From JANQPC01 sp039208375 (GTDB lineage Bacteria > Pseudomonadota > Alphaproteobacteria > Rhodobacterales > Rhodobacteraceae), in the NCBI GenBank assembly GCA_039208375.1, contig JBCCRC010000001.1:1-64000 (forward strand): a stretch of 64,000 nucleotides of DNA, written 5' to 3'. This document shows, in pieces, positions 41,486 through 50,525 of this stretch (position 1 is its first letter; each line of letters opens with the position of its first letter). The position numbers were made by a program, and so were the translations under genes. Under the pieces are notes generated by a model. It made no database searches and was not told the origin of the DNA. It worked only from the letters and a program-made list of their open reading frames with translations.

Positions 41486-43374
41486 CAGGCAACTCCCGCC
41501 GCAGGAATATCCTGGCCATCGAAGGCCACGGGCCCCGCGCCGTAGTTAAATGCGAAGCGATACGCCGCCGTTTCGCGCAGCCGAAGGCCATCGGGGAGCG
41601 GCGTGACGGCGATCCCGGCGGTCTTGCAAGCTGTGGCGACAAGCCGATCCCAAAGCGCGGTGTCGGGCCAACCGGCGAGATAGGTCAACGGGCCCACCCG
41701 CATTGTGCCAACCCGGCCATCGATGGCGGTCAGCCCCACTTCCGCATTGCCTTCGAGGTGTTCGAACCACTGCTCAAACGCCCCGCCGCCATCAACCGGA
41801 ACACTATCGCCCGGTGGCAGGCTTTCGACGCGGGCCACCACGGCATCAAGGCCGGGGAGGGCTGGGGGGAGCGGTACGGGGATCGCGAACTCCTCGGTTC
41901 TTGAGCCCGTGCGCGGGCCGACCAGAACGATCGCCCCACTGCCCGACAGTGCCTCAGCCAGCCCATCGGGCAGGGCGAAGAGGCCGGGCGCGAGTATAAA
42001 TTGATAGCCTGTGAAATCGCGTGTTTCGGTCGGCAGGATATCCACAGAAAGGCCGGCCCGGCGCAGCGCGCGGTAGGCGCTGAAGACGAGCGCGAAGTAG
42101 CTGAAGTCGGCGCCCTGTGGCTGGGTTTCCCAAGCCCACTGCGAGGCATAGTCGAAGACTATGGCCACGGGTGCGCGGGCTGGCCCAATCTCTCCAATCT
42201 CGTAAAGCTCTTCGGCCATCTGCTGCGCCTCGGCAAGGGCCGGGGCAGGCACGCTGTCGGGCCGCAAAAGCCCCGAATGCATCTGTTCCTGCGCGAACGG
42301 GGCCTGCCGCCAACGGAAGTAGCTGACCACCTCGGCGCCGTGGGCAATCGCCTCCCAACTCCAAAGCCGAACCATGCCGTCAAGCGGCGCCACGTTCCAG
42401 GGTGCCCAGTTCACGGGGCCCGGCTGCTGCTCCATCACCCACCAGCGCCCGCGGCCCACGGCACGGTAAAGATCGTGGTGGAACGCTTGAAAATCGGGAT
42501 CGCCCTGGCGCAGATACTGCTGCTTGAAGACCTTGTCGCTTTCAATCCGATCCAGCGGGAAGCCGAGCGGGTAGCTGTCCCAACTCGCGATGTCGAGATC
42601 TGCGGCAACCGCAAAGTGATCAAAATCGAGCACCCGGCCCATGTAGTTGTGGATGAGCGGCGCGCGGGTGTGGCGGCGTAGGATTTCAGCCTGCACTCGG
42701 TTGAACGCCACAACTTCATCCGAAGCAAAGCGGCGAAAGGCCATCACATGCGCCGGGTTCGGCTCTGTGACAGTTAGATTCGGAAGTTCGATTTCATCGA
42801 AATCAGCGTACTCCATCGACCAGAAGACGTTGCCCCAGGCCCGGTTGAGCGCGTCGATAGATTGATAGCGCTGGGCGAGCCAGTCGCGGAAGCTGTGGCG
42901 TGCAGCCGGGGAGTAACTCACCGTCGTATCGTGGCAGCCGTATTCGTTGTCGAGCTGCCAGGCCGCTACATGCGGATTGGCCCCGTAGCGTTCCGCAAGC
43001 TTCGACACAATCGTTCGGCATTCTGCCCGGTAGCCGCGGTGGCTGAAGCAGTAGTGACGGCGGGAGCCGAAGCCGCGCGGACGGCCTCCGGCATCGAGCG
43101 CCAGCATGTCGGGGTGTTTGGTGAGCATCCAACGCGGTGGGGTCGCCGTTGGGGTGCCGAGGATTACCTTTAGCCCCGCGCCGCCCAAGAGCTCGATCGC
43201 GCGATCGAGCCAATCGAAACTGTAGCGTCCCTCTTCCGGCTCCATCTGTGACCAAGCGAATTCCCCGATCCGCACCCATCTCAGACCCGCCTTGGCCATG
43301 AGGCGCGCGTCGTCGGCCCAGATCCCTTCGTCCCAATGTTCGGGGTAATAGCAGACGCCAAGCTCGGGGGTCAC
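41473..43374 (-). CDS. beta-galactosidase, glycoside hydrolase family 42
   Basis: A 633-aa GH42 enzyme. GVCYYPEHWDEGIWADDARLM opens the TIM barrel in two blocks, WQLDNEYG holds the acid/base glutamate (E144) and VMEQQPGPVNW the likely nucleophile. The barrel is followed by a trimerisation domain and a small C-terminal beta domain. It lacks a signal peptide, so it should cleave imported beta-galactosides in the cytoplasm. It overlaps the lactonase gene before it by four bases. Confidence 0.94.
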   Translation of the reverse strand: MTPELGVCYYPEHWDEGIWADDARLMAKAGLRWVRIGEFAWSQMEPEEGRYSFDWLDRAIELLGGAGLKVILGTPTATPPRWMLTKHPDMLALDAGGRPRGFGSRRHYCFSHRGYRAECRTIVSKLAERYGANPHVAAWQLDNEYGCHDTTVSYSPAARHSFRDWLAQRYQSIDALNRAWGNVFWSMEYADFDEIELPNLTVTEPNPAHVMAFRRFASDEVVAFNRVQAEILRRHTRAPLIHNYMGRVLDFDHFAVAADLDIASWDSYPLGFPLDRIESDKVFKQQYLRQGDPDFQAFHHDLYRAVGRGRWWVMEQQPGPVNWAPWNVAPLDGMVRLWSWEAIAHGAEVVSYFRWRQAPFAQEQMHSGLLRPDSVPAPALAEAQQMAEELYEIGEIGPARAPVAIVFDYASQWAWETQPQGADFSYFALVFSAYRALRRAGLSVDILPTETRDFTGYQFILAPGLFALPDGLAEALSGSGAIVLVGPRTGSRTEEFAIPVPLPPALPGLDAVVARVESLPPGDSVPVDGGGAFEQWFEHLEGNAEVGLTAIDGRVGTMRVGPLTYLAGWPDTALWDRLVATACKTAGIAVTPLPDGLRLRETAAYRFAFNYGAGPVAFDGQDIPAAGVAWWPK

Positions 43375-44228
43375 AACACCACCTGATGTTCCGCTTGCCC
43401 GCGGGCCACGCCCTCGGCCACGAAGGTTTGCCCGTGATCGGGCTCGCGGTCCAGGGTGTAGGAAGAAAGCCCCGCGCGGGCCGTGGTGCAGAACAGATCG
43501 CTCAGGTCCGTGCCGCCAAATGCGGGGCAGGAGCTGTGGGCGCCCGGCACCTTAACAGCGCGCAGGAACTGGCCCTCAGGCGAGTAGGCCGCCACTCTGA
43601 AGCCGCCCCACTGTGCATTCCAAAAATTGCCATCGGCATCTACAACCGCGCCATCAGGGCGCCACTCTGTTCCGCCTAGATCAAGCCACAGTTCGGCGGG
43701 CCCATCTGGCCAGCCATCGGCGTTCGCCAGCGGTTGGCGCATGATTTTTTGTGTAGGTGTATCGGTGAAATAGGCAAAACGCCGATCAGGCGAAAAGCAG
43801 ATCGCATTGGTGATCGTGATCCCCTCAAACAGGCATCGCACTTCTCCGCGGTAGTAGCGGTAGATCGCGCCGGCGCCCGGTTCAGCAGCTTTTCCCATTG
43901 TGCCAATCCAGAACCCACCCCAGGGGTCGGCGCGTCCATCGTTGGAACGGGTTTCTGGCTTATCGGCTTCAAGGGGCGCAACGGCTTCGGCTGTGCCTGT
44001 GGTGAGATCGAAGGCGAAGAGTTTCGTTTCCGACGCTATGAGGAGCCGATCCGCGTCGAGCCACCCGGCGGCAGAGACGTGTTCGTCAAATTGCCACGCG
44101 CGTGTTTGCCCTTCTTCGCGGGTGTGGAGCCGGTGTTGCAGGATATCAAACCAGAAGAGCTGCCTGCGCGCCGGGTGCCAGAGCGGGCCTTCGCCCAGAT
44201 GGCAGGGCGTTTCATCGAAGGCGCGCAT
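43371..44228 (-). CDS. SMP-30/gluconolactonase-family sugar lactonase
   Basis: A 285-aa six-bladed beta-propeller. CHLGEGPLWHP has the first metal glutamate, RSNDGRADPWGGFWIG the asparagine and aspartate, and RPDGAVVDADGNFWNA further ligands, all typical of calcium- or zinc-dependent sugar lactonases. In this operon it should open galactono-lactone to galactonate. The ATG at 44228 is chosen; the longer frame overlaps dgoA. Confidence 0.9.
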   Translation of the reverse strand: MRAFDETPCHLGEGPLWHPARRQLFWFDILQHRLHTREEGQTRAWQFDEHVSAAGWLDADRLLIASETKLFAFDLTTGTAEAVAPLEADKPETRSNDGRADPWGGFWIGTMGKAAEPGAGAIYRYYRGEVRCLFEGITITNAICFSPDRRFAYFTDTPTQKIMRQPLANADGWPDGPAELWLDLGGTEWRPDGAVVDADGNFWNAQWGGFRVAAYSPEGQFLRAVKVPGAHSSCPAFGGTDLSDLFCTTARAGLSSYTLDREPDHGQTFVAEGVARGQAEHQVVL

Positions 44229-44230
44229 TC

Positions 44231-44839
44231 TCACCCGCCGCTCGCCTCCCACGCCGCAACCGCATCGTGGGCCTTTGCCGCCACGTCCTCGGTGCTGTCG
44301 CCGGGGCGATAGAGCGAACTGCCAAGGCCGAAGCCATTGGCTCCCGCGCGGCGCCACTCCGCAAATCCCTCGGGCCCGACGCCGCCTACCATGTAAACTT
44401 GCGTCAGCGCGGGAAGCACGGCCCGAATTGCGATCAATCCGTCGAGGCCCATCTGAAAGGCGGGGAACACCTTTAGCCCGTCGGCGCCCGCGGCCAGTGC
44501 CGCAAAGCACTCCGAGGGGGTCAGCACACCGGGAAAGCTCTGCATCCCCCGGCGCTTGCTTTCCGCGATTACTGCGGCGTCGGCGTTGGGCGAAACGATG
44601 AGGGCGCCGCCCGCGCCCTGAACGCGGCCCACGTCTTCGACAGTCAGCACCGTACCAGCGCCGATCAGCGCCTCTTTGCCGTGGGCCGATGCCATGGCCT
44701 CGATGCTGGCGAAAGGCTCGGGCGAATTGAGGGGCACTTCGATGCGCGAGATGCCCGCCTCGATAAGCGATGCGGCGATCGGTGCGGCCTCATCTGGCGT
44801 GATCCCGCGCAGGATTGCGATCAGCGGTCGGCCCGTCAT
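44231..44839 (-). CDS. dgoA: 2-dehydro-3-deoxy-6-phosphogalactonate aldolase
   Basis: A 202-aa class I KDPG/KDPGal aldolase. LIAILRGITPDEA opens the barrel, IEVPLNSPEP and IGAGTVLTVEDV follow, and the Schiff-base lysine is in GLKVFPAFQMG. It yields pyruvate and glyceraldehyde 3-phosphate. The galactonate version is assigned from its partner DgoK and the operon. The start overlaps the dgoK stop (ATGA). Confidence 0.93.
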   Translation of the reverse strand: MTGRPLIAILRGITPDEAAPIAASLIEAGISRIEVPLNSPEPFASIEAMASAHGKEALIGAGTVLTVEDVGRVQGAGGALIVSPNADAAVIAESKRRGMQSFPGVLTPSECFAALAAGADGLKVFPAFQMGLDGLIAIRAVLPALTQVYMVGGVGPEGFAEWRRAGANGFGLGSSLYRPGDSTEDVAAKAHDAVAAWEASGG

Positions 44840-45735
44840 GCGCTTTCCGTAAGGTGCTGGCGCGCGGCGGCAAGGCCCGCCCGCGTCATCGTATCGGCAT
44901 CTGCGGCCCGGGCGGTTACGCCCTGATGGCTGAGCGCGGTTGCATAGCGGGCCACATGGGAGGTGCCGCCCAGGATCGCCACATTCTGGCCCAGCCAATA
45001 GGGCCGGGCCGCGGCAAGTTCGGCCCCAATCAACAGGCCGGACAGGCGGGCCGCACCGGCACCGGGTGTAACACCCGCCAAAAGCCCTTCGGCGCGGATC
45101 GCAAAAAGCCGCGTGGCCAGCGCTTCCGGTTTTGCCAGCGCGGTGTCGAGCGCATCAGCGAATGCGCCGTCATCCCAACCATCGCCCACCGAGTGGCGCA
45201 AAACAGTATGGTCCGAGATCGCCGCATAGAGATCGCCCGTCATGAAGGTGCGGAAGCTTACGACCTCACCCGCCGAAATCTGCGCCCATTTCGTATGGGT
45301 GCCGGGCAGGCAGAGGATCCCATCGAAATCGGGGTTCTGGGCAAGCCATCCGGCAATCTGCGTTTCCTCGCCGCGCATCACATCGGCCGGATCAAGCTGG
45401 CGTAGTCCGGGGATAAGCCGCACGGTCAGCCGCGGATCCTGCGCAGGTGCCGGCGCTGTGGTGCCATCGGTGGGTGTGCAGGGCACGGTGCGGTAGGGCG
45501 CCTCGGCCCAGCCTTGGCGCGAGCCGACCATGCCGCAGGCGATCACTTCCACGGGATCGGCGCCAAGCCACGGCCCGATAAGGCGCAGCAATGCGGGCTC
45601 AAACCCATCGCGCTCAAGCGTGCCCATCCCGTCGCCGGATTGCGTTTGGGCCAGCACCTCGCCCGCGCCTATGGCCCAGGCCCGGCAGCGGGAGGTGCCC
45701 CAGTCAACCGCGATCCAGTTAAGGCCGTCGATCAT
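44836..45735 (-). CDS. dgoK: 2-dehydro-3-deoxygalactonokinase
   Basis: A 299-aa kinase of the DgoK family. WIAVDWGTSRCRAWAI is the N-terminal ATP loop, ACGMVGSRQGWAEAPYRTVPC the family block, and LCLPGTHTKWAQI another. It phosphorylates 2-keto-3-deoxygalactonate. It overlaps both neighbours by four bases. Confidence 0.94.
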   Translation of the reverse strand: MIDGLNWIAVDWGTSRCRAWAIGAGEVLAQTQSGDGMGTLERDGFEPALLRLIGPWLGADPVEVIACGMVGSRQGWAEAPYRTVPCTPTDGTTAPAPAQDPRLTVRLIPGLRQLDPADVMRGEETQIAGWLAQNPDFDGILCLPGTHTKWAQISAGEVVSFRTFMTGDLYAAISDHTVLRHSVGDGWDDGAFADALDTALAKPEALATRLFAIRAEGLLAGVTPGAGAARLSGLLIGAELAAARPYWLGQNVAILGGTSHVARYATALSHQGVTARAADADTMTRAGLAAARQHLTESA

Positions 45736-46505
45736 CCCGTCACCACCACGCCGCCATCAATCACCAGCGCCTGACCCGTCATTGCTTTGCTGGCCTTTGA
45801 GGCAAGGAACAAGCAGCCGCCCACGATATCTTCGGGTTCCAAGGGATCGCTAAGGCACTGGCGCGCCAGATGCGCGGCCAGCCCCTCTTCGGTGACCCAC
45901 ATATCTTTCTGCTTCTGGGTCAGCACCCATCCGGGGGCGAGAGCATTAACGCGAATGCGATCCGGCCCGAATTCGCGCGCTAGGGAGCGGGTCATGCCGT
46001 TGATACCGGAATTCGCCGTTGTGTAAGCCGGGTAGCCCGCATTGCCCATCATGTAGCTGATCGAAGAGAAGTTTACGATCGCGCCACCTCCCGCCGCCTT
46101 CATGCCTGGGATCACCGCCTGGGCGGCGAAGAAATAGGCCTTGAGGTTGATCGCCTGGCTCCAATCCCAGAACGCCTCATCGACCTCAAGCGTGTCGTGG
46201 CGCTTATCGTTGGCCGCGTTGTTGACGAGTACCGTAACGGCGCCATGCGCCTCGCCGGCCTGAACGATGCAGGATTGCAGCGCAGGGATATCGGTGATGT
46301 CGCAGGGCAGAAACAACGGCCCGGTGCCATGCTTCTCGGCCATCTCGGCCACGAAATCGCTGGCGTCGGAGCGCTGCACGAAAGCCACGCGTGCGCCTTG
46401 GGCCAGAAACCCGTCGGTCAACGCCGCGCCGATGCCCGAACCGCCGCCCGTAATGAAGACGGACGCGCCGTTGAGATCTGGGAATGTGGGCAGTTCAGTC
46501 GACAT
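45732..46505 (-). CDS. SDR-family oxidoreductase, putative galactose 1-dehydrogenase
   Basis: A 257-aa SDR. The cofactor motif is TGGGSGIG, the active serine is in VNFSSISY, the tyrosine in PAYTTANSG, and the C-terminus is MTGQALVIDGGVVVTG. The YxxxK lysine is asparagine (codon AAT). Operon position between dehydratase and kinase suggests oxidation of galactose to galactono-lactone, the one step not otherwise covered. The start at 46505 is two bases after the dehydratase stop and has GGGAGAG upstream; an ATG at 46526 is possible. Confidence 0.87.
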   Translation of the reverse strand: MSTELPTFPDLNGASVFITGGGSGIGAALTDGFLAQGARVAFVQRSDASDFVAEMAEKHGTGPLFLPCDITDIPALQSCIVQAGEAHGAVTVLVNNAANDKRHDTLEVDEAFWDWSQAINLKAYFFAAQAVIPGMKAAGGGAIVNFSSISYMMGNAGYPAYTTANSGINGMTRSLAREFGPDRIRVNALAPGWVLTQKQKDMWVTEEGLAAHLARQCLSDPLEPEDIVGGCLFLASKASKAMTGQALVIDGGVVVTG

Positions 46506-46507
46506 GA

Positions 46508-48214
46508 TCAGTGGCTCTCCCGCCATGGGATGCGCAGGTCGGCCCCGCGCAGGAAATCGAGATCGGCGCCTTCATGAGCCTGCATCACGTGGTCGACATA
46601 AAGCTTTGCATAGCCGCGCGTGTACTGTGGGGCCTCGGGCGCCCATGCGGCGTGGCGGCGTGCAAGCTCATCATCGCTAACCTTTAGATCAAGCGTGCCA
46701 GCGGAGGCCGACACCCGAATACGGTCGCCGGTTTCCACAAGCGCGAGCGGGCCGCCCGCCTGCGCCTCAGGCGAGACGTGCAGGATCACCGTGCCATAGG
46801 CCGTGCCAGACATCCGCGCGTCGGAAACCCGCACCATATCGCGCACGCCCTCCTTCACCAGCCGCGCCGGGATTGGCATATTGCCCACCTCCGGCATGCC
46901 CGGATAGCCCTTCGGCCCGCATCCTTTCAGCACGAGGATCGTGTCGGCCGTCACGGGCAGGTCATCGCGATCGATGTTCGCTTTCAGATCCTCGATATTC
47001 TCAAACACATGCGCGGGGCCTTCATGTTCCAAAAGCGCATCGGTGGCCGCCGAAGGCTTCACGATCGCCCCGTTGGGCGCGAGGTTGCCGCGCAGCACCC
47101 GCAGGCCTGCGGCCGTTTTCACTGGCGCATCGAAGGCGTGGATCACGTCACGGTTGAAGCATTCCGCGCCTTCGCCATAGGCCGAAATATCGCCGCCCAG
47201 CACGGTTGTTGCGGCCCTAAGCTGGCCTGCGAGCTCGCTCAGCACAACCGGCATCCCGCCCGCATAGCAGAAATCCTCCATCAGGTATTTTCCCGATGGC
47301 ATGCAATTGACGATAAGAGGGATTTCCCCGCCGATCTCGAAATCCTTGAGCGTCAAATCCACACCTACACGCCCCGCAAGGGCCAGAAGATGCACCACCG
47401 CATTGGTTGACCCGCCTACGGCGGCATTGGCCAGGATCGCGTTCTCAAAGGCTGCCTTCGAGAGGATATCGGAGGGTTTGAGATCCTCTTCCACCATCTC
47501 GACGATCCGCTTGCCCGTCAGATGCGCGAGCGCCATGCGCCTGGCATCCACCGCCGGGAGGGCGGCATTGGTGGGCAGCGCAAGCCCCATCGCCTCCACG
47601 AGCGACGCCATGGTCGAGGCAGTGCCCATCGTCATGCATACCCCTGCGGAACGGGACATGCCGGCTTCTGCCGCCATGAAATCCTTCAATGTCATCTCGC
47701 CCGCGCGCACCGCTTCGGAAAACTTCCACACATCGGTGCCCGAACCGATATCGCCGCCCCGGTACTTACCGTTCAGCATCGGGCCGGAGGAGACGACGAT
47801 TGCGGGCAGGTTCACGGAGGCCGCGCCCATAAGCTGTGCCGGCGTTGTCTTGTCACATCCACCCAGAAGCACCACACCGTCCAGTCCGTAGGCGCGGATC
47901 GACTCCTCCACATCCATCGCCATGAGGTTGCGAAAGAGCATCGCGGTGGGCTTCATCTGGGTTTCGCCAAGCGACATGACGGGGAATTCGACCGGGAAGC
48001 CCCCGGCCTCCCATACCCCGCGTTTCACGCCCTCGGCCAGAGTGCGCAGCCCGTGGTTGCAGGGCGTCAGTTCCGACCAAGAGTTGCAGATCCCGATCAC
48101 GGGGCGCCCATCGAAGGCATGATCGGGAAAGCCCTGGTTTTTCATCCACGAGCGATGGATGAAGCCATCCTTGTCAAGCTTGCCGTACCATTGGGAAGAG
48201 CGCCGCTTCGCCAT
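46508..48214 (-). CDS. IlvD/Edd-family sugar-acid dehydratase
   Basis: A 568-aa Fe-S dehydratase. Cluster cysteines are in GICNSWSELTPC, LLGGCDKTTPAQ and GVCMTMGTASTM. The closest described relatives act on L-arabinonate, D-galactonate or D-xylonate. In this operon D-galactonate to 2-keto-3-deoxygalactonate is the fitting reaction. A 696-codon open frame on the opposite strand across this gene is a GC-skew shadow. The gene abuts GH4. Confidence 0.92.
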   Translation of the reverse strand: MAKRRSSQWYGKLDKDGFIHRSWMKNQGFPDHAFDGRPVIGICNSWSELTPCNHGLRTLAEGVKRGVWEAGGFPVEFPVMSLGETQMKPTAMLFRNLMAMDVEESIRAYGLDGVVLLGGCDKTTPAQLMGAASVNLPAIVVSSGPMLNGKYRGGDIGSGTDVWKFSEAVRAGEMTLKDFMAAEAGMSRSAGVCMTMGTASTMASLVEAMGLALPTNAALPAVDARRMALAHLTGKRIVEMVEEDLKPSDILSKAAFENAILANAAVGGSTNAVVHLLALAGRVGVDLTLKDFEIGGEIPLIVNCMPSGKYLMEDFCYAGGMPVVLSELAGQLRAATTVLGGDISAYGEGAECFNRDVIHAFDAPVKTAAGLRVLRGNLAPNGAIVKPSAATDALLEHEGPAHVFENIEDLKANIDRDDLPVTADTILVLKGCGPKGYPGMPEVGNMPIPARLVKEGVRDMVRVSDARMSGTAYGTVILHVSPEAQAGGPLALVETGDRIRVSASAGTLDLKVSDDELARRHAAWAPEAPQYTRGYAKLYVDHVMQAHEGADLDFLRGADLRIPWRESH

Positions 48215-49555
48215 TCAAGCGGCCTTCCGCACGCGCGCCCAGGCCGGCACCCAATCGCCATGGGCAGCCAGCAGATCGGTGACGAGACTGCGGATTTGGC
48301 GCAGGTCGAGCTCGGCTGCGGTGTGAGGATCCATGTAAGCCGCGTGATAGAGGTGTTCGACGTTTTCCTCCAGAAGCGCGCGCACGGTCAGTTCCTGCAC
48401 ATTGATTTGGCTGCGCATCAGCGCCACGAGTTGGGGCGGGATATCATCCACCACGGTTGGCTGAAGCCCGTTTCCATCCACGAGGCAGGGCGTTTCCACG
48501 GCCGCGCCCACGGGCAGTTGCGGGGCCTGCCCGCGGTTTGGCAAGTTGCCATAGGCCACGTATGGCGTGTTTGTGGTGATCGCGTTCATGACTTCTGCGG
48601 CAAACTCATGGCTTTTCGTTACCTCGATGCGTTCGGCGGTGCGATAGGCCGCGGCCTGTGCGCCCCATTCCGCCATCTGCTCTTCGCACCGCTTGGGGTA
48701 TTCATCGAGCGGAACGCCAAAGGTGTCGATCAGATCGCTGCGCCCGTCCTTGATGAACCAGGGAACATACTCGGCGAAGTGTTCCGAGCTTTCGGTGCAG
48801 AAGTAGCCAAGATGTTCCATCACTTCGTAGCGTACGGTGTTGGCGCAACGCGCATTGTGAAGGGGCGCCTTGGGCAGGCGTCCGCTCCGATAGCCCTCGC
48901 GAAGAAGGGGATAGAGATCGCGGCCCCGATGCCTCAGCTCAAGAAAGAACGCCACATGGTTTACGCCCGCAACCCGATAACGGATCTCGCCCTCCGGGAT
49001 CGCAAGATCATGGGCGAACTCCTCCACCGTGTTCTGCACCGAATGGCAAAGGCCGACCTGGCGCACATGCGGATAGCGTTCTGCAAGCGCCCACGTGTTG
49101 ATCGCCATCGGGTTAACGTATTGAAGCATCGTCGCGCCCGGGCAGAGCTCCGCCATATCCGACGCCACGGCCCAGAGATGGGGCACGGTGCGCAGGCCCC
49201 GCATGATGCCGCCCACGCCCAGCGTATCCCCGATCGTCTGCCGCAGCCCGTATTGGCGCGGGATCTCGAAATCGGTCACTGTTGCGGGCCGGTAGCCGCC
49301 GATCTGAAACGCCGTGACAACGAAATCCGCGCCCTCAAGCGCGCGGCGCCGGTCAGTCGTTGCGTCCACCCGCGCCGGGGCCCCGGTGGCTTCGACAAGC
49401 TTCCGCGCCACGACCTCGCTTTCTTCGAGCCGTGCGGTATCGATATCCATCAGTGCGATGGTCGCGCCCCGGAGGCTATCGAACTGAAGCGCATCGCCCA
49501 CGATGTTCTTCATGAAGATCGTGGAGCCTGCGCCGATAAAGGCGATCTTCGTCAT
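48215..49555 (-). CDS. alpha-galactosidase, glycoside hydrolase family 4
   Basis: A 446-aa NAD- and metal-dependent GH4 enzyme. FIGAGSTIFMKNIVGD is the NAD loop, MLQYVNPMAINTWA a family block, LCHSVQNT holds the metal cysteine and GVNHVAFF the metal histidine. MelA-type enzymes cleave melibiose- and raffinose-type alpha-galactosides through an oxidised intermediate. There is no signal peptide, so it acts in the cytoplasm after ABC uptake. It lies 22 bases downstream of the permease gene. Confidence 0.94.
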   Translation of the reverse strand: MTKIAFIGAGSTIFMKNIVGDALQFDSLRGATIALMDIDTARLEESEVVARKLVEATGAPARVDATTDRRRALEGADFVVTAFQIGGYRPATVTDFEIPRQYGLRQTIGDTLGVGGIMRGLRTVPHLWAVASDMAELCPGATMLQYVNPMAINTWALAERYPHVRQVGLCHSVQNTVEEFAHDLAIPEGEIRYRVAGVNHVAFFLELRHRGRDLYPLLREGYRSGRLPKAPLHNARCANTVRYEVMEHLGYFCTESSEHFAEYVPWFIKDGRSDLIDTFGVPLDEYPKRCEEQMAEWGAQAAAYRTAERIEVTKSHEFAAEVMNAITTNTPYVAYGNLPNRGQAPQLPVGAAVETPCLVDGNGLQPTVVDDIPPQLVALMRSQINVQELTVRALLEENVEHLYHAAYMDPHTAAELDLRQIRSLVTDLLAAHGDWVPAWARVRKAA

Positions 49556-49577
49556 TCTTTCAAGTCTCCGAAGGGGC

Positions 49578-50426
49578 TTACTTCACGGCCCCGAGCGTCA
49601 AGCCTGCAATGAAGTGCTTTTGCATCAGGAAGAACATCAGCACTGGCGGCAGGGCGGCCACGATCGAGCCCGCGCTCATCAGGTGATAGGCCGCGCGGTA
49701 CTGCGCATTGAAACTGGTGATGCCCGCGGTCACTGGCTGGCTTTCCACGCCTTGCGTCAACACCACCGCCCAGAAGTAATCGTTCCAGATGAAGGTGAAG
49801 ATCAGAACCGAAAGCGCGGCGATCGCGGGCTTCATCAGCGGCAGCACGACGTACCAGAAGATCCGCCATTCCGCGATCCCCTCCACCCGCGCGGCCTCGA
49901 TCAGCTCATAGGGCAGTGCCCGGATGAAATTGCGCATGAAGAGAGTGCAGAACCCGGTCTGAAAGGCGATGTGAAAGAGCACGAGGCCGGGGATGGTGTT
50001 GTAGAGGCCCATTGACAGCGTGAGGTCGCGTACCGGCACCATCAGGATCTGGAAGGGCACGAAATTGCCCGCCACGAACATGAAGAAGATCCAAAGGTTG
50101 CCGCGGAACTTGTAGATGCCGAGCGCGAAGCCGGTCATGCAGGAAAGCGCTACCGCGCCAATCACCGTAGGCACGGTGATGAAAACCGAATTCAGCAAGT
50201 AGCGCGGCATGTCACTTTCAAAGAACACGCGGCTGTAATTGGCGATGCCTTCGAAGGAGGATGGAATGCCCCAGTAATTGCCCACTGTGAAATCGGCATC
50301 AGGGCGGATGGAGAACATTGCCACTGCCAGCAAGGGCAGAAGCCACATGATCAGCGCCAAGGGCAGCAGCGTCTGATAGGTCAGCTGCCAGCTGCGCGAG
50401 GTTTTTTCGATTGGTGTTGGAAACAT
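49578..50426 (-). CDS. carbohydrate ABC transporter permease, MalG type
   Basis: A 282-aa permease with six helices and EAA loop IEAARVEGIAEWRIFWYVVLPLMKPA. The ATG at 50426 follows GGAGG by eight bases; a TTG at 50459 is a weaker alternative. The 99-base gap from the partner permease is unusual for this operon and holds no clear hairpin. Confidence 0.93.
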   Translation of the reverse strand: MFPTPIEKTSRSWQLTYQTLLPLALIMWLLPLLAVAMFSIRPDADFTVGNYWGIPSSFEGIANYSRVFFESDMPRYLLNSVFITVPTVIGAVALSCMTGFALGIYKFRGNLWIFFMFVAGNFVPFQILMVPVRDLTLSMGLYNTIPGLVLFHIAFQTGFCTLFMRNFIRALPYELIEAARVEGIAEWRIFWYVVLPLMKPAIAALSVLIFTFIWNDYFWAVVLTQGVESQPVTAGITSFNAQYRAAYHLMSAGSIVAALPPVLMFFLMQKHFIAGLTLGAVK

Positions 50427-50525
50427 GTCAGATGCCTCCGACGGGAGTTTTATTGCCAAGATGAAGCAAGGAGCAAAGAACTGCCTTTATCTTGACAGAA
50501 AGACTTATGGGTCCACGCCTGGCCA

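Noticed and set aside
47522..49612. 696-codon open frame on the plus strand
   Set aside because: It runs opposite to two clear genes (IlvD-type dehydratase and GH4 alpha-galactosidase) and its translation is Arg/His-rich with no domain, as expected for a high-GC shadow frame.
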